Assembly (NCBI RefSeq): GCF_021390395.1
Contig: NZ_JAJUWT010000021.1
Location: 124,001 to 188,000, forward strand
Origin: Saccharothrix sp. S26
GTDB lineage: Bacteria > Actinomycetota > Actinomycetes > Mycobacteriales > Pseudonocardiaceae
Reading direction: 5' to 3'
Length of the DNA: 64,000 nt
Position 1 is the stretch's first letter. Each line of letters starts with the position of its first letter. Below, one piece after another: positions 15,297-23,083 of the stretch. The notes under the pieces are model-generated. The model was not told the origin of the DNA and made no database searches. It saw nothing but the letters and a program-made list of their open reading frames with translations. The translations under genes and the position numbers were made by a program.

Positions 15297-17129
15297 GTGG
15301 CCCTCACACCCGCAAGACGGCGAGGCCGCGGCCTCGGCGCGGTGGTCGCCCTCGTCGCGACCGCCCTGACGTGCGTGGTCGCACCCGGCCCGACCGCGTC
15401 CGCCGCGGACGAGTCGATCTCCGTCGACTTCGCCGCGGCCGGCGGCGCACCGACCTACCGGGCCTCCGGCTGGATCTACGGCATGACCGAGGACGCGTCC
15501 GGTCCCGCGGACCACTTCTTCCGCGACGTGAAGTTCCGGTACATGCGCGCCGGCGGCGCGCAGTTGGACAGCCCCGGCGGCTGGGTGGCGGGCAAGTACG
15601 ACCGCCGGTGGAACTCCACGCGCGCCCAACTGCTGCGCACCCGGTCGCTGGGCGGCGAGTTCATCCTCCTGCTGCACGACCTCTGGGGCGCCGACGGCTA
15701 CCCGATCTCCCGCTTCCCCGGCGACAACGGCAACTGGACCGACTACGACAACTTCCTCACCCGCGTGATCGCCGACGTGCGGGCCACCGGCGCGCCCGTC
15801 CAGTGGGACCTGTGGAACGAGCCCAACATCACCCTGTTCTGGAACCGGCCGCAGGCGCAGTACTTCGAGCTGTGGCGGCGCACGTACCAGCGGGTGCGGG
15901 CCGCGTTCCCGCAGCAGCTCATCGTCGGCCCGAGCTGCGCGTGCGTGCCGACGACGACCGGGGCGTGGTGGAACCAGTACCTCGACTTCGTCCGCTCGTC
16001 CAACACCGTGCCCGACATCGTCAGTTGGCACTCGCTGCCCGGTGACCCCGTGGCCAACGTGGCGGCGGCGAACGCCACGCTCGACGCGCGGGGCATCCCG
16101 CACCCGCGGCCTTACCAGATCAACGAGTACGGCGCGACCGACGAGCAGAACCCCGGTGACGGCTCCTGGTACATTGCCCGCCTCGAACGGGCCGGGGCCG
16201 ACGGCCTGCGCGCCAACTGGGCCAGCGCGGGCAACCTGCACAACGACCTCGGCAACCTGCTGGTCCGCAACTCCGCCGGCCGGCACGTGCCGAAGGGCGA
16301 GTGGTGGGTCTACCGCTTCTACGGCTCGCAGACCGGTCAGGTCGCCGCCGTCACGCCCAGCGCGTCGTACGACGCGTTCGCCACGAAAGCGACCGGCGTG
16401 GCGAAGGTCCTGGTCGGCGGTGGCGGTACCACGGGCAACATCGCCGTCCGGCTCCTGCGGCTCGACGCGACCAGCGGCATCGTGCAGAACAACCAGGTGC
16501 GGGTGGTCGCCCAGCGCATCCCGCACAACGGTGGCGGCGCCGTCCAGGGACCGGTCACCGTCCAGAACTCCGTGGTGACGCTGTCGGGCAACAGCGCCAC
16601 GGTCACCCTGCCGCACACCAACGCCAACGACGCGTTCACCATCACGCTCCTGCCGCCGTCCAGCCGCGGGGTCGCGTCCGTGGCGGTGGCCCAGCACTCG
16701 CAGCTGTGCCTGGACAACACCGACCTCGGCGCCGCCGACGGCAACCGGCAGCAGCAGTTCGACTGCGAGGGCGGCGACCAGCAGCTGTGGGACTTCCGCC
16801 CGGTCAGCGGCGTCGCCGGCACCTACACCGCGGTCAACCAGCAGACCGGCAAGTGCCTCGACGTCAACGGCGGCTCCACCGCCGACGGGGCCGCCGTGCA
16901 GCAGTGGACGTGCCTGGCCGGCGCGCAGAACCAGCAGTTCACGCTGAGGAAGGTGACCTACTCGGGCAACGACCCGCACGACTACCAGCTCGTGGCCCGG
17001 CACAGCGGCAAGTGCGTGGACGTCAGCCAGGTCTCCACGGCGGCACGCGCCCAGGTCCACCAGTGGACCTGCAACCCCGTCAACCAGGGCAGCCCGCTGA
17101 ACCAGACGTGGCGGCTCTGGGGCTTCTAG
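15297..17129 (+). CDS. Secreted clan GH-A glycosidase with C-terminal ricin-type lectin domain
   Basis: 610 residues. A signal peptide (about 1-37) ends at TASAADES. The catalytic domain has W-N-E175-P-N as acid/base and I-N-E277-Y-G as nucleophile, as in GH39/GH5-like retaining enzymes of clan A. A beta-sandwich follows. Residues about 455-610 are a ricin B-type (CBM13) beta-trefoil with QxW repeats (QQLWDF, QQWTCL, HQWTCN). The GTG has GAAGGAG at 7 bases. It is the last gene of the LacI-controlled run and probably releases the sugar that the ABC system imports. Plant or fungal cell-wall polymers are likely targets; the bond is unknown. Confidence 0.82.
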   Translation: MALTPARRRGRGLGAVVALVATALTCVVAPGPTASAADESISVDFAAAGGAPTYRASGWIYGMTEDASGPADHFFRDVKFRYMRAGGAQLDSPGGWVAGKYDRRWNSTRAQLLRTRSLGGEFILLLHDLWGADGYPISRFPGDNGNWTDYDNFLTRVIADVRATGAPVQWDLWNEPNITLFWNRPQAQYFELWRRTYQRVRAAFPQQLIVGPSCACVPTTTGAWWNQYLDFVRSSNTVPDIVSWHSLPGDPVANVAAANATLDARGIPHPRPYQINEYGATDEQNPGDGSWYIARLERAGADGLRANWASAGNLHNDLGNLLVRNSAGRHVPKGEWWVYRFYGSQTGQVAAVTPSASYDAFATKATGVAKVLVGGGGTTGNIAVRLLRLDATSGIVQNNQVRVVAQRIPHNGGGAVQGPVTVQNSVVTLSGNSATVTLPHTNANDAFTITLLPPSSRGVASVAVAQHSQLCLDNTDLGAADGNRQQQFDCEGGDQQLWDFRPVSGVAGTYTAVNQQTGKCLDVNGGSTADGAAVQQWTCLAGAQNQQFTLRKVTYSGNDPHDYQLVARHSGKCVDVSQVSTAARAQVHQWTCNPVNQGSPLNQTWRLWGF

Positions 17130-17137
17130 CCCGACCG

Positions 17138-17179
17138 GGCGCGGTGGGCGGCCGCACGACGGTCCGCCCACCGCGCCCA
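17138..17179. terminator. Bidirectional hairpin terminator
   Basis: Perfect 15-bp stem: arms 17138-17152 and 17165-17179 around a 12-base loop, located between two converging stop codons (17129 and 17185). No T-run, as is common for high-GC actinomycete terminators. Confidence 0.65.
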
Positions 17180-17184
17180 CCCGG

Positions 17185-17601
17185 TCAGTCGTGCCTCGAG
17201 CCGGACCCCCAGGCCATGAAGTTCGCGAGGAGCGCGCCGAGCACCAGCACGCCCAACAGGACGCCCGCCACCCAGTGCGCCTGGTCGTTGTCGGCCAGGG
17301 CGGCGTCGACCACCCGGCCGTCCTCCAGGTCGTAGCGGACGGTCACGCGGTCGCCGGGGTGGCGGGCCGGTCCGTTCTCCGAGAGGGTCGAGACCTGCTT
17401 CGCGCCGTCCGGCAACGGGTACTCGACCTCGACCGAGAAGCTCTTGCCCGACCGCAGCCGCTCCCGCACGGTCCCCTCGGCACTGGCCCAGGACCGCTGC
17501 TCGACCGCGGACCGGATCACGAGCACCAGCCCGATGACCGCGCCGACCAGCACGACCGCGGCCACGACCCGGCCGACCCCCGACTTCGACGACTTCGCCA
17601 C
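17185..17601 (-). CDS. DUF3592-type membrane protein
   Basis: 138 residues with two membrane helices flanking an extracytoplasmic beta domain: VGRVVAAVVLVGAVIGLVLV near the N-terminus and WVAGVLLGVLVLGALLANFM near the end. The middle carries the DUF3592 pattern (VEVEYPLPDG and GDRVTVRYD). The GTG at 17601 has GAAGGAGG about 5 bases upstream, so the 7-codon-longer frame is not used. Function of the family is unknown. Confidence 0.82.
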   Translation of the reverse strand: MAKSSKSGVGRVVAAVVLVGAVIGLVLVIRSAVEQRSWASAEGTVRERLRSGKSFSVEVEYPLPDGAKQVSTLSENGPARHPGDRVTVRYDLEDGRVVDAALADNDQAHWVAGVLLGVLVLGALLANFMAWGSGSRHD

Positions 17602-17741
17602 GACGCCTCCTTCGCCGACCACATCGCCGCACCGCCGCGGAACGTGACGGTCGGGTGGAATACGCGACAGGAGGTGTCGTGATTCGTTGCGAAGCTCGGT
17701 CCGTCGACGCGAGTGCCGTCGACGGACCGAATGGAGCTGAA

Positions 17742-18143
17742 GTGGCTGTGGAGCGAACGGCGGTCAACCCCTGGACCTGGTCGGTGCGGCTGGGCTACCA
17801 CCAGGGCGAGGTCGTCTCGGGGCACACCCGGACCCTGTACTGCGCCGGGCAGACCGCGATGAGCGGTGACGGCGAGCCGCGGCACGCGGGCGACATGGCG
17901 GCGCAGGTGGCGCTGAGCCTGGACAACGTGGAGGCCGTGCTCGGCGAGGCGGGGATGACGCTGGCGAACCTCGTCCGGCTCAACGTCTACACCACCGACG
18001 TCGCCCTGCTCTTCGAGCACTACGGCGTGCTGGCGTCGCGGCTGGCCGCCGCCGGGGTGGCCCCGGCCACCACGATGCTGGGCGTGACCCGCCTGGCGAT
18101 CCCGACCCTGCTGGTCGAACTGGAGGCGACGGCCGTCGCGTGA
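17742..18143 (+). CDS. RidA (YjgF/YER057c/UK114) family protein
   Basis: About 133 residues, starting MAVERTAVNPWTWSVRLGYH. It shows the RidA pattern LYCAGQTAMSGDGEP, AAQVALSLDNVEAVLGEAGM and a conserved R in the NLVRLNVYTTD strand that binds the imine substrate's carboxylate; trimers of this family hydrolyse reactive enamines/imines. GTG 17742 and GTG 17748 are both possible; GGAG lies at 17733-17736. A much stronger ribosome binding site (AGGAGG, 17669-17674) precedes an in-frame GTG at 17679, but the intervening 21 codons have only about 50% G/C at third positions, so they look non-coding or like a short leader. Confidence 0.82.
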   Translation: MAVERTAVNPWTWSVRLGYHQGEVVSGHTRTLYCAGQTAMSGDGEPRHAGDMAAQVALSLDNVEAVLGEAGMTLANLVRLNVYTTDVALLFEHYGVLASRLAAAGVAPATTMLGVTRLAIPTLLVELEATAVA

Positions 18144-18273
18144 CCGGGCCGCACCCGCCGCTCGTGCCCGCACGAGCGGCGGGTGGCCGCACAATTGCGT
18201 ACCGGGAACGCCGGACGGCGGCGAGGCTCTCCGCATCGAAGCGAACGAACCCCCGGCCGGCACCCGGAACCAG

Positions 18274-19011
18274 GTGACCGGCGACCCGGGTGTGGCGGTG
18301 CAGTCCGGTTCGATCAGGAGGCTGTTCGTCGGCGGCACCCACGAGCGGCACGGCGTGTACGCGCTGGCGGGTGTCCTGGTGGTCGGGATCGTGGTCGCCG
18401 GGCTCGTCGCCTGGTCGGGCGGTCGTGGGGCGGACGACCCCGCACCACCGGTGCTGCTCGCGGCCGTGGCGGCGGCGGGTCCGAAGGCGGACTGCAAGTC
18501 GGGCTGGGTCGTGCCCGGCCCCGTCGACGAACAGGCGCGAGCCTCGGGGCGACCGGCCGGCGGGGTGCTGAGCTCCGGCGGCGTCGTCGTGGTGACCGTC
18601 CAAGGGCTGACCGACGCGGCGGTGGTGTTGCAGGAGGCCCGGATCGAGGTGGTGCGGCGGGACGCGCCCAAGCCGGGGGTGTTCCTGCGGTCGGGGTGCG
18701 GCAGCGACCAGTTGACGCGGTACTTCGACCTCGACCTGGACGACCCGCAGCCCGTGCTGACCCCTCAGCGGGACAGCACGACGTTCCCGTTCCGCATCTC
18801 GGAGAGCGAGCCCGAGAGGTTCTCCATCACGCCCGTGGTGGGCGATCGGCTCGTCGAATGGGTGCTGCGCCTGCGGTGGACCTCCGGCGCGCACGAGGGG
18901 GAACTCGTGGTGGACGACAACGGCACGCCGTTCGCGACCACGGGCACCGGCGCGACGGCGTACACCCTTTGCCCCGACAACACCGGCGGGAAGTTGACCC
19001 GACAATGCTGA
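18274..19011 (+). CDS. Hypothetical single-pass membrane protein
   Basis: 245 residues. A short basic cytoplasmic N-terminus is followed by one membrane helix (about 29-47, YALAGVLVVGIVVAGLVAWS) and an extracytoplasmic beta-rich domain with four cysteines that may form disulphides. I do not recognise the family. The GTG start has only a weak ribosome binding site. The stop overlaps the start of the next, lipoprotein gene by 7 bases, so the two envelope proteins are made together. Confidence 0.65.
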   Translation: MTGDPGVAVQSGSIRRLFVGGTHERHGVYALAGVLVVGIVVAGLVAWSGGRGADDPAPPVLLAAVAAAGPKADCKSGWVVPGPVDEQARASGRPAGGVLSSGGVVVVTVQGLTDAAVVLQEARIEVVRRDAPKPGVFLRSGCGSDQLTRYFDLDLDDPQPVLTPQRDSTTFPFRISESEPERFSITPVVGDRLVEWVLRLRWTSGAHEGELVVDDNGTPFATTGTGATAYTLCPDNTGGKLTRQC

Positions 19012-20651
19012 GGCTGCTCCCGCTGGTCCTGCTCCTGGCCGCGTGCACCACGCCCGCCGCCGTCCCCACCGACGCACCGCGACCCGAACCGCCGCGCTGG
19101 TCGAAGCTCACCTCGGACCTGCCGGCCGACTTCGACGTCATCGACCTGGCTGGGTGGGACCAGGGGCTCGTCGTCACCGGCAACCCGGTGGACCCGCAGG
19201 TCAGGTTCTCCGCCGACGGGCAGCGGTGGACCGAGGCGCGCCTGAACGGGATCACCGGGTTCGCCTACGGCGGTGCGACCGCCGGGCACGGCGCCGCGGG
19301 TTACGTGCTCGGGACCTCCGAGCGGGCCGCGGCGGTCTGGCGGAGCGAGGACGGCGCGAACTGGCAGCGGATCGAGCTGCCCGACGCGGCCCTCGACCAG
19401 TACAGGTCCATCGCCGCCGGCCCGCGTGGCGTGGTCGTGGTCGGTCTCGGGGAGGGACGCCGGCGTGAGGGTGGCGTCACCGTCTACAGCGACTTGCAGC
19501 TGTGGTTCGCCGAGGACGGGCGCTCGTTCGTGCCCAAGGTCCGGGTGCCGGCGGACGTCAGCACGGGCGCGACACCGCGGGTCACGGCCGTCGCGGACGG
19601 GTTCCTCCTGGACGTGGACGGCAGCATCGCCGGCCGGACCCTGCTGTACTTCTCCCCGGACGGACTGGACTGGCAACCGATCGGAGACGGGATGCCGGCC
19701 ACGATCGAGAAGGTCGTCGGCAGGTCCGGCCCGGTCACCGCGATGCTGGCCCGGACCGCGCGGGGCGACGAGGCGTCCTCCGAGGCGTGGCGACGCGACG
19801 AGGACGGGCAGTGGCGCGAGGGCACGCTGGACCCGGGCAAGCTCCCCGACGCCGGTGTCTCGCCGAACGGCCACCAGGTCTTCACCGGCATCCGGCAGTG
19901 GGGGAGCGGGTTCCTCGGCTTCGGCTACTCGGCGGGCACCGAAGGCACGGTCGGCGTCGTCTGGACCTCGGCGGACGGGCTCGCCTGGGACCGGATGCCC
20001 GTCCGGGACAACGGGTTCGACGCCGTGCGGTCCATCTACGGGTTCGCGACCGTCGGGGACCAGGCGTTCCTGCTCGGCGGTGCACCGCAGTCGACCGACC
20101 CGGCCCCGGTGTTCTGGCGAGCGAACGCCGTCCGCACATCCGAGCCCGAGCCGGTGGCTGTTCCCACGACGACACCGGGCGGTCCCGTCACCGAGGTCGT
20201 CGACTACGTCCCCTTCCGGAACCCGCCGACATCGTCGGACCGGGGCGAGTGCTTCACGCCGTCGGAGTCCACCACGCGCACCGACGCCTGGAGGTGCCTC
20301 GGCGGCGACCCGTGCTTCTCCGCCGCCGACCACCCCGGCCAGGTCGAGTGCCCGCGGTCGACGGGGGAGTCGGTGCTGCTCCAGCTCACCGGGCCGCTGC
20401 CGGAACGGCACCCGTCCCCGCCCGGGCCGGACGTCGCGTGGCGGCTCCGGCTGGCCGGCGGGGCCGTGTGCGACCCGTTCCACGGCGCGGGCCCCGAACC
20501 GCTGGAAGGGCTCGCCCTCGCCATGGTGTGCGGGGACGGCACGATGGTCTGGGGCAACCCCGACACGTCCACCGGCACGTGGACCGTGCGCACCTCCGCC
20601 GACGAGTACGGCCCACTGACGACCTCACCGGTGGTGACCGCCTACCGCTGA
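19005..20651 (+). CDS. Lipoprotein with predicted beta-propeller (sialidase/BNR-like) repeats
   Basis: 548 residues. The very short signal peptide MLRLLPLVLLLAAC gives a lipobox cysteine at C14. The body contains several Asp-box-like units (RFSADGQRWTEARL, WRSEDGANWQRIEL, YFSPDGLDWQPIGD, WTSADGLAWDRMPV) spaced 50-70 residues apart, the hallmark of a BNR/sialidase-type propeller. Catalytic residues of sialidases are not evident. The last 170 residues are a cysteine-rich, separate domain. It is coupled to the preceding membrane protein. A binding or scaffold role at the cell surface is inferred. Confidence 0.7.
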   Translation: MLRLLPLVLLLAACTTPAAVPTDAPRPEPPRWSKLTSDLPADFDVIDLAGWDQGLVVTGNPVDPQVRFSADGQRWTEARLNGITGFAYGGATAGHGAAGYVLGTSERAAAVWRSEDGANWQRIELPDAALDQYRSIAAGPRGVVVVGLGEGRRREGGVTVYSDLQLWFAEDGRSFVPKVRVPADVSTGATPRVTAVADGFLLDVDGSIAGRTLLYFSPDGLDWQPIGDGMPATIEKVVGRSGPVTAMLARTARGDEASSEAWRRDEDGQWREGTLDPGKLPDAGVSPNGHQVFTGIRQWGSGFLGFGYSAGTEGTVGVVWTSADGLAWDRMPVRDNGFDAVRSIYGFATVGDQAFLLGGAPQSTDPAPVFWRANAVRTSEPEPVAVPTTTPGGPVTEVVDYVPFRNPPTSSDRGECFTPSESTTRTDAWRCLGGDPCFSAADHPGQVECPRSTGESVLLQLTGPLPERHPSPPGPDVAWRLRLAGGAVCDPFHGAGPEPLEGLALAMVCGDGTMVWGNPDTSTGTWTVRTSADEYGPLTTSPVVTAYR

Positions 20652-20664
20652 CGGGCCAGGCGAA

Positions 20665-22986
20665 TCAGCGCTCCTCGAAGAGGCCGTCCCAGGACAGCGC
20701 GAGCAGGTCGAGACGGCCTTCGTCGGTGATCTGCCGGACCATCGCCTTCTTCGCCGCCTTGACCGCGACCTGCCGGCGCTGCCGCCAGTGCTCGACCTCC
20801 GCCTGGTCGCCGCGCCGGCGGGCCGCCTTCAGCACGTGGTCCAGCGCGGCGAGGTGCCCGGCTTCGGCGGCGGCGCGGTAGCGCTCCTCGGCGGCGGCGT
20901 GGTCGCCGCGCTGCTTCGCGAGGTCGGCGTGGTTGTACAGCGCCTGGACGCTGCCGGCCTCGCCCGCGCGGGCGCACCACATCTCGGCGGCGTCCCAGTC
21001 CTTGCGCAGGTAGGCGAGCTTGCCGAGCTCGAGCATCGCCCCGGGCTCGCCGTGCTCGGCGGCCTCGGTCCACCAGCGCTGCGCGTCGGCGAGCCGGCCT
21101 CGCGCGGAGTGCAGCACGCCCACCTCCGTCATCGCCGGCGCGAACCCGGCGCGTGCGGCGGCCCGCCACCAGCGCTCGGCGTCCTCGCGGTGGCCGAGGA
21201 GGGAGTGGGTGAGGCCGAGGTTGTGCATGGCGTACCGGTCGCCGTTCTCCGCCGCCGTGGTCCACATCCCGACGGCCTGGTCGAGCAGCCGGCCGTCGCC
21301 GGTCACGCGGCCGGCCACGAAGGACGCATAACCGGCGGCGACCAGTGCGGCCGGGTTCCCGCTCCGGATGGCCCGCCGGATCACGTCGACGGCCTCGCGG
21401 CGGCCCTCGCGCAGGGCCCTCAGCGCCACCTCGAACACCCACGGATCGGTCTCCTCGCCGTCGAGCAGGACCTGCCACGTGGTGTCCGGGATCGGGGCGC
21501 TGCCCGGGTCGGCCTGGGTCCGGTCCACCAGGTAGTCGAACACGGCGAAGCGGCCGTCCGCCTCGGGCAGCAGGCAGGAGCTCGCCCCGCGGACCGGGGC
21601 CGTCGCCCAGTCGAACGCCTCGTCGAGGTCCGGCCGGCGCAGGCGGTTGCGCGTCCGCGGGTCGAGGTAGGCCGGGTACAGCGCCTCCAGCCACCCGCGT
21701 GGCACGGGGTCGAAGTAGCCCGCGCGGCGGCAGTCGACCGCCGCCGAGATCAGCGCCGCTCCCACCTCCTGCATCCCGTCGCGGCCGGCGTGCCAGCGGA
21801 CGAGCGCCTCGGGCGCGGCGGCCAGGTGCTCGGCCAGCCCCGCGCCGGTGCGGTCGGCCAGGGCGGCGGCGATCCGCGGGTCCGCCTGGTGTCGGCGGGC
21901 CGACCGGCGCTCGTCGGGGTCGAGGTCACGGGCCAGCCGGACGGTCCGCGCCGTGGCCAGCAGGTGGTCCGCCGACCGGCTCACCTGCGGGTACCGGCCG
22001 TCGTCCCCGAGCTGACGGCGGGTCTGCGAGCGCAGGGTCGCCACCAGCAGGACGTCGGTGCGGCCCGGCGGGCACACAGCGGCCACCATCGCCGGGTCGA
22101 GCCCGTCCGGGGTGAGGTACCGCTCGAGGTCGTCCAGCCACACCACGACGTCCCGCAACGGCTCGCCCGACTCGACCACCAGCCGCAGCGCCGCGCCGTC
22201 CCTCGGCACCAGCACCGACCGCCAGCCGTGCGACGGCGCGTTGCGGCGCACGGCCTCCCAGGCGCTGCGGGTCTTGCCCGCGGCCGAGTTGCCCTCCACC
22301 ACGACCAACCCGCCGCCCGCCACCGCCCGGTCGAGGTCGGCATCGGCCGTGCGCGGGATGTAGGGCGGCAACAGGGGGAGGTCCGCGACCTGCGTCGGCC
22401 GGTGCACGCCCAGGTCGCGAACGGGGTCGCAGTCGCCGATCGGCCGGTCCAGCAGCGCACCCGTGCGGCGCAACCGCTCGACCGCCGGGTCCGACGGCCG
22501 ACCCTGCTCGTACAGCGCGTGCAGCACCGCCGTCTCCAACCCGTCCGGCGACGACACCACCGCGGTGGTCACGCCGCTGTCGCGCAGCCGGCGGCGGAAC
22601 TCCTCCTGCCGCGGGTCCCGGTCGCGCAGCGCCTCGTCGGTGTCCTCCGACAGCAGGAACACCAGGCGCGGCAGACCCGCTCCGCCGGCCACCTCGAACT
22701 CCAGTTCGGTGTAGGACACATCGGGCCGGTCCCGCACCGGCGACCCGTACCGGAAGCCCGCCACCAGCACCAAGACGTCGGCCCCGGCGACCGACTCCCG
22801 GCACACCGCCTCCGGCGCGTCGTCCCGCGCGGGAAAGTACGCCATGTCGACCACCGCGTCACCGGCACGCGCCACCGCCGACTCCACCGCGGCGATGTAG
22901 GACCGACCCGGGGGAAGCCGCCGCAACTCCGAGGTGTGGCTGATGAACACCCGTCGCGGCGCTGCGCCCCACCGACCCGACGACAC
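20665..22986 (-). CDS. DUF4062-P-loop NTPase-TPR/Sel1 protein (STAND-like)
   Basis: 773 residues. Residues 8-150 are a DUF4062 (TIR-like Rossmann) domain: RRVFISHTSELRRLPPGRSY, then VVDMAYFPARDD and LVAGFRYGSPV. A P-loop NTPase follows, with Walker A G-N-S-A-A-G-K-T at 232-239 and a Walker B-like V-V-W-L-D-D ending near 286. The C-terminal 220 residues are TPR/Sel1-like repeats (AMHNLGLTHSLLGHREDAER and similar). This layout is typical of STAND signalling proteins, many of which are antiphage or programmed-death factors. Starts are uncertain: GTG 22986 is used; an in-frame GTG a few codons upstream is possible. It lies downstream of the PcfJ-like gene on the same strand. Confidence 0.78.
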   Translation of the reverse strand: MSSGRWGAAPRRVFISHTSELRRLPPGRSYIAAVESAVARAGDAVVDMAYFPARDDAPEAVCRESVAGADVLVLVAGFRYGSPVRDRPDVSYTELEFEVAGGAGLPRLVFLLSEDTDEALRDRDPRQEEFRRRLRDSGVTTAVVSSPDGLETAVLHALYEQGRPSDPAVERLRRTGALLDRPIGDCDPVRDLGVHRPTQVADLPLLPPYIPRTADADLDRAVAGGGLVVVEGNSAAGKTRSAWEAVRRNAPSHGWRSVLVPRDGAALRLVVESGEPLRDVVVWLDDLERYLTPDGLDPAMVAAVCPPGRTDVLLVATLRSQTRRQLGDDGRYPQVSRSADHLLATARTVRLARDLDPDERRSARRHQADPRIAAALADRTGAGLAEHLAAAPEALVRWHAGRDGMQEVGAALISAAVDCRRAGYFDPVPRGWLEALYPAYLDPRTRNRLRRPDLDEAFDWATAPVRGASSCLLPEADGRFAVFDYLVDRTQADPGSAPIPDTTWQVLLDGEETDPWVFEVALRALREGRREAVDVIRRAIRSGNPAALVAAGYASFVAGRVTGDGRLLDQAVGMWTTAAENGDRYAMHNLGLTHSLLGHREDAERWWRAAARAGFAPAMTEVGVLHSARGRLADAQRWWTEAAEHGEPGAMLELGKLAYLRKDWDAAEMWCARAGEAGSVQALYNHADLAKQRGDHAAAEERYRAAAEAGHLAALDHVLKAARRRGDQAEVEHWRQRRQVAVKAAKKAMVRQITDEGRLDLLALSWDGLFEER

Positions 22987-23083
22987 CTGGCCACCACCCC
23001 CGGTCCGCACCCGCCCCCAGCACGTCGACCGCCATGATCCTGGCTCGACCGGGTGTCGTGCCACCCCGGCCGGGGGATTCGGT

